The notes beneath the pieces were generated by a model. That model was given only the letters and a program-made list of their open reading frames with translations. It ran no database searches and was not told the origin of the DNA. From NCBI RefSeq assembly GCF_018403245.1, contig NZ_BOSH01000011.1:62001-126000 (forward strand): a stretch of 64,000 nucleotides of DNA, written 5' to 3'. The DNA comes from Paenibacillus sp. J2TS4. Lineage in GTDB: Bacteria; Bacillota; Bacilli; Paenibacillales; NBRC-103111. Position numbers and translations under genes: made by a program. Shown here in pieces: positions 33,504 through 42,876 of this stretch; within the stretch, counting starts at the first letter, position 1; each line of letters begins with the position of its first letter.

Positions 33504-35201
33504 ATGAAGTCGAATAAATGGTTCTCTTTGCTGGTTGCCATCCTTATGGCCCTTACTGTTGTACCCGCCGTCGGCTTGTCCCAATCCGCCATTCCCGACA
33601 ACGAGAACCTGATGAACCTGGCGCTGGGCAAAAGCTATACATTGGAGACACCTTATCCGCGAGATCCGCATTTTAGCAACGTAGAAGCCGCCCATAAGGA
33701 TGAAGCGGGAAAGAAATTGACCGACGGAGAATATGGCGGAACGACTTTCTCAAGCGGAAAATATGTCGGAAGCATCTGGCAGGGTAGCCGGATCGTAACG
33801 ATCGATTTGGAACAAATATCGACGGTTCAGGACATCTCCGTCAGCGTGCTGCAGGATTTGCCGGTCGGGATTTTCTTCCCTAAACAAGTCCGTTATTCCA
33901 TCTCCCGGAATGGGAAGACGTGGGAAAATCTCGATACCGTGCATAATGAAATCTCAACGACGGAAACAGGACCGCTGACGCAAAAGCTGACCCTGCGAGG
34001 AATTAACAAAGTGGCCCGTTACGTCAAACTGGAGGTGGCGGTAGACTCCTGGATGTTCATGGATGAAATCGAAATATGGGGTACGCCGGATCGCTCCGGA
34101 CGGCCGCTGACTCCTTCGCCTCAAGGGCCCAAAGACAAAATAAAATACCCCCAGTCGGGAACGGAGCAAACCGGAGGCATTGGGCATGAAGTTCTGATTT
34201 ACACAGGAGAATGGGCATATGAGCCCGCTGACTGGATTTCTTTTAGCAAAGACGATTTCAAGCCTTATGTTTCCTATGTAGATGCAGATATGAACCGGGT
34301 GGACTATATGTTTGACAGCTACTTGTTCCTCCCTTATGCCCCGCTGATGGATGGCGCCAACTTCGGACCGACGGCCGGCAAGCCTACTGCTAAAGCCCAT
34401 TTTGAATCGTACCTCGACCGGTTATTCCGGGACGACTATGAGCTAGGGGCGCTGAACGAAGCGGTTAAGGAAGCCAAGGCCGAGCTGGGGAATCCTTCGT
34501 ATAAGGCAAAAGTGGCTATTGCCATCCCTTATCCGCGCACGGACCAGAACGATTTTGGCGATGTGGACGGAGACGGGATCAGCGAGAATATGAAGGTGAG
34601 CGAGGTCGGTGAGGAGCAAGCTCTCGCCAGCCGGGATAAGGTAGTCCGCTGGTTCGTAGACGAAGTGTACGATCGTTGGGAACAAGCCGGATATACGGAC
34701 ATTGAACTGGCCTCGTTCTATTGGTATAACGAATTCGTAGCATACCAGCTCTCAGAGATGGACGGCCAACTGATTCGTAAAGCTGGCGATTATGTCCGCT
34801 CCAAAGGGGCCCGACTGCAATGGATTCCTTATTACTTCGGACGAGGCTGGGATGAATGGAAGGACATTGGCTTCGATTCCGCTCTCATGCAGCCTAATTA
34901 TATGTTCCACAATACGTCGGCGGAACGTGTGGATGCGATCGCTCAGGCGGCACGCGCTCACGGCATGGGCGTGGAAATCGAAATGAGCGATGCGGTGCTG
35001 ACAGACCCGGCCATGCGGGATAAATATTACACCTATCTGGATAAAGGAGTCCAGCATGGGTATATGACAGGATCGTACAATGCCTATTATCAACAGGTGA
35101 AAACACTTCTTCAGGCAGCACAATCCGGAGACCCCGACGCGCGTGAAGTCTATGACCGCACCTATCAATTTATTAAAGGCCAATACAAGGCGCGCAGGTA
35201 A
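33504..35201 (+). CDS. Secreted DUF4855 protein with discoidin-like domain
   Basis: A 565-aa secreted protein. The signal peptide (WFSLLVAILMALTVVPAVGLS) is followed by an F5/8 type C-like beta domain in residues ~35-195 (IVTIDLEQISTVQDISVSVLQ, KQVRYSISRNGKTWENL). Residues ~225-550 are the DUF4855 domain, probably a TIM-barrel hydrolase-like fold (YTGEWAYEPADW, ASFYWYNEFV, IPYYFGRGWDEW). It lies 19 bp after the permease gene. It likely degrades or binds the polysaccharide whose products the importer takes up; no activity is proven for DUF4855. Confidence 0.83.
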   Translation: MKSNKWFSLLVAILMALTVVPAVGLSQSAIPDNENLMNLALGKSYTLETPYPRDPHFSNVEAAHKDEAGKKLTDGEYGGTTFSSGKYVGSIWQGSRIVTIDLEQISTVQDISVSVLQDLPVGIFFPKQVRYSISRNGKTWENLDTVHNEISTTETGPLTQKLTLRGINKVARYVKLEVAVDSWMFMDEIEIWGTPDRSGRPLTPSPQGPKDKIKYPQSGTEQTGGIGHEVLIYTGEWAYEPADWISFSKDDFKPYVSYVDADMNRVDYMFDSYLFLPYAPLMDGANFGPTAGKPTAKAHFESYLDRLFRDDYELGALNEAVKEAKAELGNPSYKAKVAIAIPYPRTDQNDFGDVDGDGISENMKVSEVGEEQALASRDKVVRWFVDEVYDRWEQAGYTDIELASFYWYNEFVAYQLSEMDGQLIRKAGDYVRSKGARLQWIPYYFGRGWDEWKDIGFDSALMQPNYMFHNTSAERVDAIAQAARAHGMGVEIEMSDAVLTDPAMRDKYYTYLDKGVQHGYMTGSYNAYYQQVKTLLQAAQSGDPDAREVYDRTYQFIKGQYKARR

Positions 35202-35220
35202 GACAGAAGCGGCCGAATAA

Positions 35221-35251
35221 GCAAACGCGCGCCCGTCCGGCGCGCGTTTGC
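35221..35251 (+). terminator. Bidirectional terminator-like hairpin
   Basis: A perfect 13-bp stem GCAAACGCGCGCC and its complement with a 5-nt loop, ending GTTTGCTTC. It ends the ABC/DUF4855 operon. Confidence 0.75.
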
Positions 35252-35267
35252 TTCACTGCTGGGCTGC

Positions 35268-35310
35268 GGGCCATTATATCAGGGTCATGTTGACGCTGAT
35301 ATAATGGCCC
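35268..35310. repeat. Perfect 15-bp inverted repeat after methyltransferase gene
   Basis: Arms GGGCCATTATATCAG and CTGATATAATGGCCC are separated by 13 bp that include GTCA-TG-TTGAC. The repeat begins five bases after the methyltransferase stop codon. No T-run follows on either strand, so it may stabilise or block convergent transcripts. Confidence 0.65.
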
Positions 35311-35314
35311 TAAA

Positions 35315-35887
35315 TTATTGCTTGCGGGCGACCAGCAAATAGATGGCATCCGACGGATTCTCCCGATGAACCACTTCTAATCCGGCTTCCTTCAGAGCCT
35401 CCTCCATCTGCTCCGAAGGAATGCGATGACTCGGCGGCGGGCCCGATTCCGTCACCTTGTGCTCCCATTCCAAGCATAGCAGATGCCCTCCCGGCTTCAG
35501 GACGCGACTGATTTCGGCTGCTCCTTGGGTAAACGGCTCCGCTTCATGCAGCACCATGGAAGCAATGACATGATCTACACAGCCATCAGCAAAAGGAATA
35601 GCCTCCAACGGGCCTTCCTTCCTCTCTACGTTCGTCAGTCCCTGCTCCTCCACTCGGCTTTTTAAAACTTCCAGCATTTGGGGCTCCACATCAAGAGCGT
35701 AGACCACTCCCTCCGTCATCCGCGCCGCGGGAATCGTGAAATAGCCGGAACCGGCACCAGCATCGAGGATCGTGTCCTCCGGTTGTACTGGGAGCAGCCT
35801 CAATATTTGCTCGGGAGGCAAAGTTTTGCGGCGTTCCGGATTATCAAGCCTCTCCAGATTAGCGGGATTAAAACGACGTTCGTGCAT
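35315..35887 (-). CDS. Class I SAM-dependent methyltransferase
   Basis: A 190-aa methyltransferase. Motif I is TILDAGAGSGYFTIPAA (AdoMet binding), and motif II/III are VYALDVEPQML and VDHVIASMVLHEAE. It resembles the UbiE/methyltransferase type 11 group. No substrate domain is visible. It lies 33 bp after the P450 gene on the same strand and may be in its transcript, so it could methylate the same small molecule. Confidence 0.87.
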   Translation of the reverse strand: MHERRFNPANLERLDNPERRKTLPPEQILRLLPVQPEDTILDAGAGSGYFTIPAARMTEGVVYALDVEPQMLEVLKSRVEEQGLTNVERKEGPLEAIPFADGCVDHVIASMVLHEAEPFTQGAAEISRVLKPGGHLLCLEWEHKVTESGPPPSHRIPSEQMEEALKEAGLEVVHRENPSDAIYLLVARKQ

Positions 35888-35920
35888 GCTGATCTTCCTC
35901 CTTTATCAAGAGTTTACGGA

Positions 35921-37159
35921 TTATCGGGATAAACTGACCTTCAATTGTGACAGCGAGCGGAAGACGACCATCTCCCGCCAGACGATCTCCTGATCGGCCA
36001 AGGTAAGCCGGGGAAATTTACGCAGCAGGGAGCCAATGGCCACCTGGCCTTCCGCCCGAGCCAATGCGGCTCCCAGGCAGTAGTGAATTCCTGCGGCAAA
36101 GGCCAGATGAAGGTTGGGCTGCCGGGTAATATCGAACCGATCCGGATCGGCGAAGATTTCTGGATCTCGATTCGCCGCACCAATTACGGGGAGCACTTCC
36201 TGGCCCCGGCTAATGGTCCTTCCGCCGATGGTAACATCGGTTAGCGCCAGCCGGGAGGTCATCTGTATCGGACTCTCATAACGCAAGACTTCTTCAATAG
36301 CGCCGGAAAGCAGCTCCCGCCTGTCCTGCAGCAGCCGAAGCTGCTCAGGATGAGTGAGCAAGGTGTACACTCCATTGGCGATCAAGTTAACCGTCGTCTC
36401 ATGTCCGGCCACCAGCAGAAGGACACACGATGCGATCAACTCATTCTCCGTCAGCTTCTGATCATTCTCTTCCGCTCGGATCAAGCCGCTGATCAGATCA
36501 TTCTGCGGGTTGAGTCGCCGTTCTGCGATAATGCTCTTCAAATATTCCGTTATTTCCAGAACAACCTGACTGCCCTCCACGAATAGCTTGCGGGGAGCCT
36601 GGTAATCGATCAATCGAGCAAGCAGATTTGACCAATCCTTAAATTTCTGACGATCCTGCGCGGGAACGCCCAGCATTTCCGCAATGACAATGACAGGCAG
36701 CGGAAAAGCAAATTGCGCGACCAGCTCCGCCTCTTCCCGTTCAGCCAGTTCTTCCAGCAGTTCATTCGTAACTGCCTGGATGCGCGGAACAAGCGTATCA
36801 ATCATTCTCGGGGTAAAAGCTTTGCTGACCAAGCCCCGCAGCCGGGTATGATCCGGAGGATCGCGAAACAGCATAAACAGATCGAGCAGCTCGACAGCGG
36901 GCTTGATATCCTCCTCGATCTCTTTGGGCTTCCCTGAAGAATCCAATCTCTTTCCAAATCGGCCATCCTTCAGAATATGAACGACATTGTCATAGCGGGT
37001 TACCAGCCATGAGTTCGAATCCGGCACAGCGTAAACAGGTTCCCTCAAGCGCAAAGCCCGATACTGTAAATGCGGATTAGCAAAAAACTCAGGGGTGTTC
37101 GGTTGAAAAATGACCTCTTCCTCTTCCTCTTCAGCTGACCTTCTGCTTGCCTCATTCAT
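35921..37159 (-). CDS. Cytochrome P450
   Basis: A 412-aa soluble bacterial P450 (CYP107-like). The heme-binding loop is AFAAGIHYCLGAALARAEG with the axial Cys. The oxygen-activating helix I motif is VAGHETTVNLIANG, and the ExxR pair is EEVLRYESPIQ. The N-terminus has a run of Glu (AEEEEEEVIF). It would hydroxylate a small hydrophobic substrate with electrons from an unlinked ferredoxin system. The start is ATG 37159. A perfect palindrome GCGAATATTCGC lies 34 bp upstream and may be an operator. Confidence 0.93.
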   Translation of the reverse strand: MNEASRRSAEEEEEEVIFQPNTPEFFANPHLQYRALRLREPVYAVPDSNSWLVTRYDNVVHILKDGRFGKRLDSSGKPKEIEEDIKPAVELLDLFMLFRDPPDHTRLRGLVSKAFTPRMIDTLVPRIQAVTNELLEELAEREEAELVAQFAFPLPVIVIAEMLGVPAQDRQKFKDWSNLLARLIDYQAPRKLFVEGSQVVLEITEYLKSIIAERRLNPQNDLISGLIRAEENDQKLTENELIASCVLLLVAGHETTVNLIANGVYTLLTHPEQLRLLQDRRELLSGAIEEVLRYESPIQMTSRLALTDVTIGGRTISRGQEVLPVIGAANRDPEIFADPDRFDITRQPNLHLAFAAGIHYCLGAALARAEGQVAIGSLLRKFPRLTLADQEIVWREMVVFRSLSQLKVSLSR

Positions 37160-37192
37160 AGCTTCACCTCAAATAATGTCGATGATTTCCAT

Positions 37193-37204
37193 GCGAATAT
37201 TCGC
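37193..37204. promoter_or_regulatory. Palindrome upstream of P450 gene
   Basis: GCGAATATTCGC is a perfect 12-bp palindrome centred ~40 bp before the P450 start codon. The position suits an operator, but no regulator is linked to it by sequence. Confidence 0.35.
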
Positions 37205-37382
37205 TAATATGGATAATTTTCTATATCATAACAAAAAGGCGCGTTGGAAGATAGGTGACATGTGGAATTTAATTCCAAATATCTCCTCTACTCCAAAACA
37301 CCCTTTATTGCTAACTCTAATTTACGACAACAAGAAATGTGAAGCTCTTCCATACTAATGACGACTAATGGAGCTTTACGCT

Positions 37383-38147
37383 TCAAACGGTTATCACGTT
37401 GACTCCGCTGTCCTGAAAATGTTTGATGTGAGAAGGCGAGGCTTCTTTTCCAGTGATTAAGGTGTGGACAGACTGAATCGGCGCAACCGTATGCAAGGAG
37501 ACTTTGCCCAGCTTGGTATCGTCCGCCACTACAATGACTTCCTGCCCTGCACTGATCATTCCTTGCTTGGCCGGGACCAGCTGCGCTTCCGGATGAGTGA
37601 GCCCGTATTTCGGATGAATCGCCGGAGTCCCGATAAACACCTTCTGCACATGCATGCTTCCCAGAACCTGATCCGTAAACATTCCATTCAGCATAAAGCT
37701 CGAAGGATAGAGTTCCCCTCCCGTTACAATCACTTTAACCCCCGGCGCATCCCGCAGCTCTGCAGCAACATTCATATCGTTGGTAACGACCGTTACATTG
37801 GATCGATTCTTCAGATGATGGGCAATATGAATCGTCGTAGTCCCCGAATCCAGGATGATATGCTCCCCATCCTCGACTAGCTCGGCCGCCTTCAGACCGA
37901 TGAGCTTCTTTTGCTCCAATTGATCCGAAACCCGCTCTACAAAGGACGGCTCCATATTAGCCCGCCCGTCCACGACAATGACTCCTCCGTGCGTTCTGCG
38001 CAGCAGCCCTTCCTGCTCGATCTCTGCGAGATCCCTGCGGATGGTCGCCTCATGAACTTGAAATTGCTTGGCAAGCGCCGCTACCGTTGCTACCCGTTTC
38101 TGGTTGACGTACTCTACTATTCGAAACTTTCTTTCGGCGGCCAGCAT
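37383..38147 (-). CDS. DeoR/GlpR family transcriptional regulator
   Basis: About 254 aa. The N-terminal DeoR helix-turn-helix is VAALAKQFQVHEATIRRDLAEIEQEGLLRRTHGG. The C-terminal sugar-phosphate-sensing domain contains ILDSGTTTIHIAHHL and VVTNDMNVAAEL. Such proteins repress sugar or nucleoside catabolism genes. ATG 38147 follows AGGAGGG; an in-frame ATG 48 bases upstream is rejected. No catabolic operon is adjacent, so its target is unknown. Confidence 0.9.
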   Translation of the reverse strand: MLAAERKFRIVEYVNQKRVATVAALAKQFQVHEATIRRDLAEIEQEGLLRRTHGGVIVVDGRANMEPSFVERVSDQLEQKKLIGLKAAELVEDGEHIILDSGTTTIHIAHHLKNRSNVTVVTNDMNVAAELRDAPGVKVIVTGGELYPSSFMLNGMFTDQVLGSMHVQKVFIGTPAIHPKYGLTHPEAQLVPAKQGMISAGQEVIVVADDTKLGKVSLHTVAPIQSVHTLITGKEASPSHIKHFQDSGVNVITV

Positions 38148-38284
38148 TTGATCCCTCCTAGTTGGATATATAATTAAAATCGGTTTTATAAACATTAATA
38201 GTAAATAACTAACTCAACCGTACCCCAACACTCTATATAAGTGGCACGCTTACCCGTTCGTTGTTCCTTTAGCGGACACGAATT

Positions 38285-38463
38285 CCTGCGATCATACAGT
38301 TATTATATATTGAATTCGAAGCTCAAGCGAAAAGCCTGCGATTATACAGTAATTTCTATATAAAACGACCCGATCACCACTAGAACGAGAAAAAAGATGT
38401 ATTTTTGCAGGCTCTGCTGCGGAATCGGAACAAAACGGTCTTAAATCCTGCATAATTGCAGGC
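38285..38463. repeat. Cluster of four 15-18 bp palindromic repeats, locus A
   Basis: Units are CCTGCGATCATACAGT (38285), CCTGCGATTATACAGTAA (38335), the reverse-oriented TGTATTTTTGCAGGC (38399) and CCTGCATAATTGCAGG (38447). The same core, TGCAATTATACAGT or its complement, occurs four times at 57910-58090 with a similar spacing. No gene is supported in 38148-38787; the rest of this gap is not explained. Confidence 0.7.
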
Positions 38464-38787
38464 TTTCTCAAAGTGGCTCGACCGGGCGTTTCCCGAAGAA
38501 CGGTGTTTTTTTGATTTCTGCAGTTCCCTTATTCCATACACCATGGATCGAAACACAACGGGCCGTCGAGCCAATTTAACGCTCAGCGAAAGTTAAATAA
38601 TTTATGGATAGCCGCTAATAGATTATTTCAGTTAGCCCCTCTTTGTCAAATAGACCCTCTTTCTTAATAGGATCAAATAAAAAAAAGAGGGCGACGGTTC
38701 ACCCTCTTGGAAGCTTGCCATGTCTTCCCCCACCGGCTCTCGATTCGGATTTAGCAATGATTAAAGCTGTTCTGAATCAACCATCTA

Positions 38788-40722
38788 TTAGCGCAGTAAG
38801 CGCAAGCCGTTCAAAATGACAAGAATCGTGCTGCCTTCGTGTCCAACGACACCGAGGGGCAGAGCTATTCCCTGAACGAAGTTGGAAATAATCAACAGAG
38901 CGATAACGGTGATTGCAAAAACAATGTTTTGCTTGACGATTTTTTTGGTCCGGCGGCCAAGCTCAACGGCCGTCGAAATTTTATCGATATCGTCATTCAT
39001 CAGCACAAGGTCGGCTGTTTCCAAAGCCGCATCACTGCCTGCCGCTCCCATCGCAATGCCTACCGTTGCGGTAGCCAACGCCGGGGCGTCATTCACTCCG
39101 TCTCCGACCATTGTCACCTTGCCGTACTTCTCTCGTAGCGCTTTGACGCGCTGCACTTTATCTTCCGGCAGCAATTCGGCGAATACCAGGTCGATCCCCG
39201 CTTCCTCGGCAATCGCTTGAGCCGTTCTCTGCTGATCTCCCGTCAGCATAGCTACCGTGATTCCCAGCTTCTTCAGGCGCGCAATAGCCTGCTTAGCCTG
39301 TGGGCGGATGCGGTCCTGCAGTGCGAGCACTCCCGCAACCCCTTGCGAATTCTGGATGACAGTGACGGTCTTGCCTTCGTTGGCCCACTGCTCTATGACC
39401 GCCTCCACCTCTGCCGACAACCGTTCCTTATCGGCAAAGGAGGGCTTTCCGATCTTCCAGGTGTCCCCCCGGTAATCGGCCTGTACGCCCCAGCCGGTCA
39501 GTGCCTTCAGCCCGGAGGCCCGCCCGATTTGCAGTTCTTGTTCCCGGGCCTTGTTCACGATCGCTTTAGCCAGCGGATGCTCGGACAAGCTCTCGATAGC
39601 CGCAGCGATTTCGAACAGCTCTTCCTCGCTCAAGCCCTGGTAAGCGACCCAGTTGGTCACCGCAGGCTGGCCATAGGTCAGCGTCCCGGTTTTATCGAAA
39701 GCGACGACATTCGTCAGCGCAATGTTCTCCAGATGAGCCCCGCCTTTGAACAAAACCCCTTTACGCGCGCTGTTCGATACCGCAGAAAGCATGGCGGGCA
39801 TAATGGAGGCGACCAGAGCGCAAGGGGAGGCTACGACCAGGAAGACCATTGCCTTATAGAATGTATCCTCCCATCCCCAGTCAAGCAGGAAAGGCGGTAC
39901 GACAATAAGCAGCAGAGTGATCAATATAATGACCCTGGCGTAAATTCGCTCAAATCGTTCTATAAACAGCTGCGAGGCCGGCTTCTCACTCTGGGCCTCC
40001 TGCACCAGCTTGATGATTTTAGCAAATAAGGTGGACTCGCTAGGTTTCGTTACTTCTACGAACAAGGCTCCCTGGCCATTCAGCGTACCGGCGAACACTT
40101 CGTCTCCAGGCACTTTGTCGACAGGAATGGATTCTCCTGTAATCGAAGCTTGATCGACAGCAGAGCTGCCTTCACGGATAGCGCCGTCGGCTGGAATTCT
40201 TTCCCCGGGCTTCACGAGGACAAGATCGCCCACCGCCAGCTGTCCGATAGGCACTACGGTTTCTGTGCCATCTTTGTACAGAAGGGCCGTCTCCGGCTTG
40301 AGGTCCATCAATGAGGAGATATCCTTGCTGCTCTTCTGCATCGTATAGGTTTCGAGGGCACCGCTTAAGGCGAAAATAAATATTAGAACAGCTCCCTCGG
40401 TCCAATACCCGATGCTGGCGGCCCCGATAGCGGCAAAAATCATCAGTAAATTGACATCAAGATCCTTCTCGACAAATAACGTATACAGGCCTTCTTTCGC
40501 TTTGACGAAGCCACCCACAACAAAAGCAAGCAAATACAAGGCTACAGACGCCGGCTCCGACACATACCCAATTCCCCAAGCAGCAGCGATCAAAATTCCG
40601 CTCGCCAGGGCGGCTATTCCTTCTCCATATTTACTCATCCAATCGCTTCCTTTTTCTTCACGTTGATCATGGTATGAGGATTCGTTTAACGTCTCTTTTG
40701 CGGTCGGAATCGAAGTGCTCAT
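38788..40722 (-). CDS. P1B-4 heavy-metal ATPase (PfeT/ZosA-like)
   Basis: About 644 aa. It is a P-type ATPase with phosphorylation site DKTGTLT, the TGES-type loop ITGESIPV and the hinge MVGDGVNDAPAL. The metal site in the membrane is SPCAL rather than CPC, and HEGSTILVILNG follows in the last segments. SPC with HEGxT is the signature of subgroup P1B-4, which exports Fe(II), Co(II) or Zn(II). The Bacillus subtilis member is PfeT (formerly ZosA), an Fe(II) exporter under PerR. No soluble metal-binding domain is present, as in that group. ATG 40722 follows AGGAGGG. A near-perfect PerR box lies ~135 bp upstream. Confidence 0.88.
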   Translation of the reverse strand: MSTSIPTAKETLNESSYHDQREEKGSDWMSKYGEGIAALASGILIAAAWGIGYVSEPASVALYLLAFVVGGFVKAKEGLYTLFVEKDLDVNLLMIFAAIGAASIGYWTEGAVLIFIFALSGALETYTMQKSSKDISSLMDLKPETALLYKDGTETVVPIGQLAVGDLVLVKPGERIPADGAIREGSSAVDQASITGESIPVDKVPGDEVFAGTLNGQGALFVEVTKPSESTLFAKIIKLVQEAQSEKPASQLFIERFERIYARVIILITLLLIVVPPFLLDWGWEDTFYKAMVFLVVASPCALVASIMPAMLSAVSNSARKGVLFKGGAHLENIALTNVVAFDKTGTLTYGQPAVTNWVAYQGLSEEELFEIAAAIESLSEHPLAKAIVNKAREQELQIGRASGLKALTGWGVQADYRGDTWKIGKPSFADKERLSAEVEAVIEQWANEGKTVTVIQNSQGVAGVLALQDRIRPQAKQAIARLKKLGITVAMLTGDQQRTAQAIAEEAGIDLVFAELLPEDKVQRVKALREKYGKVTMVGDGVNDAPALATATVGIAMGAAGSDAALETADLVLMNDDIDKISTAVELGRRTKKIVKQNIVFAITVIALLIISNFVQGIALPLGVVGHEGSTILVILNGLRLLR

Positions 40723-40856
40723 TATTATACCCTCCTGTCTCAATGAGAATGATTACTATTGTTAGCTCCCTAAAAATGACACATGCCACTCCTTATAAGG
40801 AGCAGCATGCAAGAAGAACCAAATTCTCATCTTATTGATTTAAATTAATTTCTACT

Positions 40857-40871
40857 TAATAATTATTATAA
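40857..40871. promoter_or_regulatory. PerR box upstream of the metal ATPase
   Basis: TAATAATTATTATAA matches the PerR consensus TTATAATNATTATAA at 14 of 15 fixed and free positions. A weaker Fur/PerR-like sequence, TGAGAATGATTACTA, lies at about 40743-40757 next to the start codon. This fits peroxide- and iron-dependent control of an Fe(II) exporter. Confidence 0.65.
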
Positions 40872-40971
40872 AGTATTTAGGAGGAGTTGTAAATTATATT
40901 TTTGCCTACTTTCATGATAAACATTCCAAATCCATAAAACAAGCTGAATGATACCCGACAAATAAATTTTA

Positions 40972-41304
40972 TTAACGGTTGCCATTCCGGATTAATTGCC
41001 GGACAATCTGTGCAGATGTTTTAACGAGCCGTTCAATCCCCTCGGTCATCTCCTGCAGATCATCCAGATGCCCGTGAATACGAACATATAAATCATGAGG
41101 ATTCGAGAAATCCCGAATGTAAGCATCCGACATTTCCATTCCGGATGATTTATGGGATGAAATGATCGGATCGGCTGACTGCCTCTTTGGCGACGGTTTC
41201 AATGGCGGCTTTCTATCAGAGTTTTTCATTAGATGGATCAAGTCCGCCTGTTCCAAATTACGCATAGCCTCTTTGACTCTACGGGTCAGTTTCTGTTGGA
41301 ACAT
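40972..41304 (-). CDS. Hypothetical protein (110 aa)
   Basis: The protein is not recognised. It has a basic N-terminal third with Lys/Pro/Ser-rich residues ~30-55, then a helical C-terminal half (FSNPHDLYVRIHGHLDDLQ, ERLVKTSAQIVRQLI). It has no Cys, signal peptide or membrane segment. It could be a small coiled-coil partner protein. It lies upstream of the ATPase promoter and is transcribed on its own. Confidence 0.6.
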   Translation of the reverse strand: MFQQKLTRRVKEAMRNLEQADLIHLMKNSDRKPPLKPSPKRQSADPIISSHKSSGMEMSDAYIRDFSNPHDLYVRIHGHLDDLQEMTEGIERLVKTSAQIVRQLIRNGNR

Positions 41305-41490
41305 CTTTCTCCCCTCCGACGATTGTTAGATTATAATTCATTAGATGAGAATAACAGGGTTGTCTGTGGAGGGAATTCGCCTAATGGATCTGCAGGAAAA
41401 CATAAATAGGCCGATCGCCTAACCTAACCATAATCTATTCGACCTGAAAGCAAAGCAACCTTCAGCGGGCTCTTCTCTTCTTTCGTACGA

Positions 41491-41520
41491 CAAAAAGCCG
41501 ATCCCTGCCGGATCGGCTTA
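41491..41520 (-). terminator. Terminator after MFS gene
   Basis: On the minus strand GCCGATCC-GGCAG-GGATCGGC is followed by TTTTTG, ~100 bp after the MFS stop codon. The rest of 41305-41616 contains only a short repeat of ATTGAGTTA. Confidence 0.8.
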
Positions 41521-41616
41521 AACTCAATATTTCGAGCTATTGAGTTATGCAGTATTGAGTTAAGGTTATGCATTGGATGGGGTTGTCGGCTCGGATTATT
41601 GGATCAACTATCGGGG

Positions 41617-42876
41617 TCAGGATTCCGGAGCTCCGCCCCCGACGGGCTCCATAATCGAAGGCTGGAACGAACGATTCAGCAGCGGGGAAATGATGAACAC
41701 CCCGATCCCGAACAGACAAGCGGCCACTCCATACAAGCCTACGAGAGACACCACAGGTTTGAGGCTCCCCGACATCATCATCGTCAGTACCATAGAACCC
41801 ATGAATAATGGATTCAGAATTCCGTTCACCCGTCCCACGAAGGAGGATTCCGTATTTTGCAGAATCAGAGTGCTAATCCCGATCTGAATAGCAGGCAGAA
41901 CAAGGCCGCTAATAAATTGCCCGGCCAAGGTTAACCACAGGACGGTTGAATTGCTTGTAATCAGCATGCCGGCAGCACTGACGATCATTCCAAAAGCAAG
42001 CATCCGCTGAGGAGCAATCTTACGTGCGTAGACCATGGCCAGAGCGCCACCGAGGATCATGCCGATACCGCTGGCCGCCATCAGCCATTGCAAATTCTCT
42101 TTATCCAGAGCCAATCGCTCTGTCACCAAAAACACAGCCAGCGGCTGGATCAAGCCTATCGCTAAGCCGGCCGACATAAAGCAGCCTCCCAGCAAGGTCA
42201 GAGTGCGGCTGTTCAGAACATATCGAAAGCCTTGCGCCATTTCTTCGCGAACCGATGAGGCCTGCTTGCCCTTATCCTCTTTCTGATCCGCCGGCAGAAG
42301 AGTTAATGCCGCAGCCGATAAGAGGAAGGATATCCCCATAATAAATATGGCGACATCAATGCCATAGGATTGATACACGAATGTGCCCAGAACCGGTCCC
42401 AATATCATAAAAATGGCGAACATCGTCTGGTAAAGCGACATTCCCATCTGCATCTGCTCCCCCGGAACATGCATCTTGAACAGCTTCATTCCGGATGGCT
42501 GAGAGAACTGGGACAGAATGGCCGAAATTAAGGTCGCAAAAAATACGGCATGCCACGTAGCAAATATAAGCGTGGCTAGAACAGCGAAGACCGATACTGC
42601 ACTTAGCAGGTCGCACCAAATCATCGTGCGCTTCGGACGCCAGCGGTCGGCAAACGTACCGCCAATAAACGAAAAGATAAAGATCGGCGCAAATTCCGCC
42701 ACATAAATCATCGACACCGCAAACGGGTCTTCATTCGTCATTTCCATGACAAACAATAATATCGCGTAATTACGAACCCATATTCCAATCTGAAGTAACA
42801 AGCCGGACAGTAAAATGGCCTGGACGAACCGATTGCGGAGCAATCCTGAGAAAGAAGTTTGGGACGTAGTGGACAT
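41617..42876 (-). CDS. MFS transporter
   Basis: About 419 aa with ~11-12 membrane segments. The loop 2-3 motif reads GGTFADRWRPKRTMIW, the MFS signature of drug and siderophore exporters. It resembles the MFS_3/enterobactin-exporter-like group. ATG 42876 is nine bases after AAGGAG; an ATG six bases upstream is too close to the site. Export of a small molecule is likely, but the substrate cannot be named. It is a single-gene unit. Confidence 0.88.
   Translation of the reverse strand: MSTTSQTSFSGLLRNRFVQAILLSGLLLQIGIWVRNYAILLFVMEMTNEDPFAVSMIYVAEFAPIFIFSFIGGTFADRWRPKRTMIWCDLLSAVSVFAVLATLIFATWHAVFFATLISAILSQFSQPSGMKLFKMHVPGEQMQMGMSLYQTMFAIFMILGPVLGTFVYQSYGIDVAIFIMGISFLLSAAALTLLPADQKEDKGKQASSVREEMAQGFRYVLNSRTLTLLGGCFMSAGLAIGLIQPLAVFLVTERLALDKENLQWLMAASGIGMILGGALAMVYARKIAPQRMLAFGMIVSAAGMLITSNSTVLWLTLAGQFISGLVLPAIQIGISTLILQNTESSFVGRVNGILNPLFMGSMVLTMMMSGSLKPVVSLVGLYGVAACLFGIGVFIISPLLNRSFQPSIMEPVGGGAPES

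Noticed and set aside
38285..38463. CRISPR array
   Set aside because: Only four short units in mixed orientation with degenerate sequence and no cas genes.
39217..40029. 270-aa plus-strand frame opposite the metal ATPase gene
   Set aside because: Antisense shadow of a gene with intact P-type ATPase motifs.
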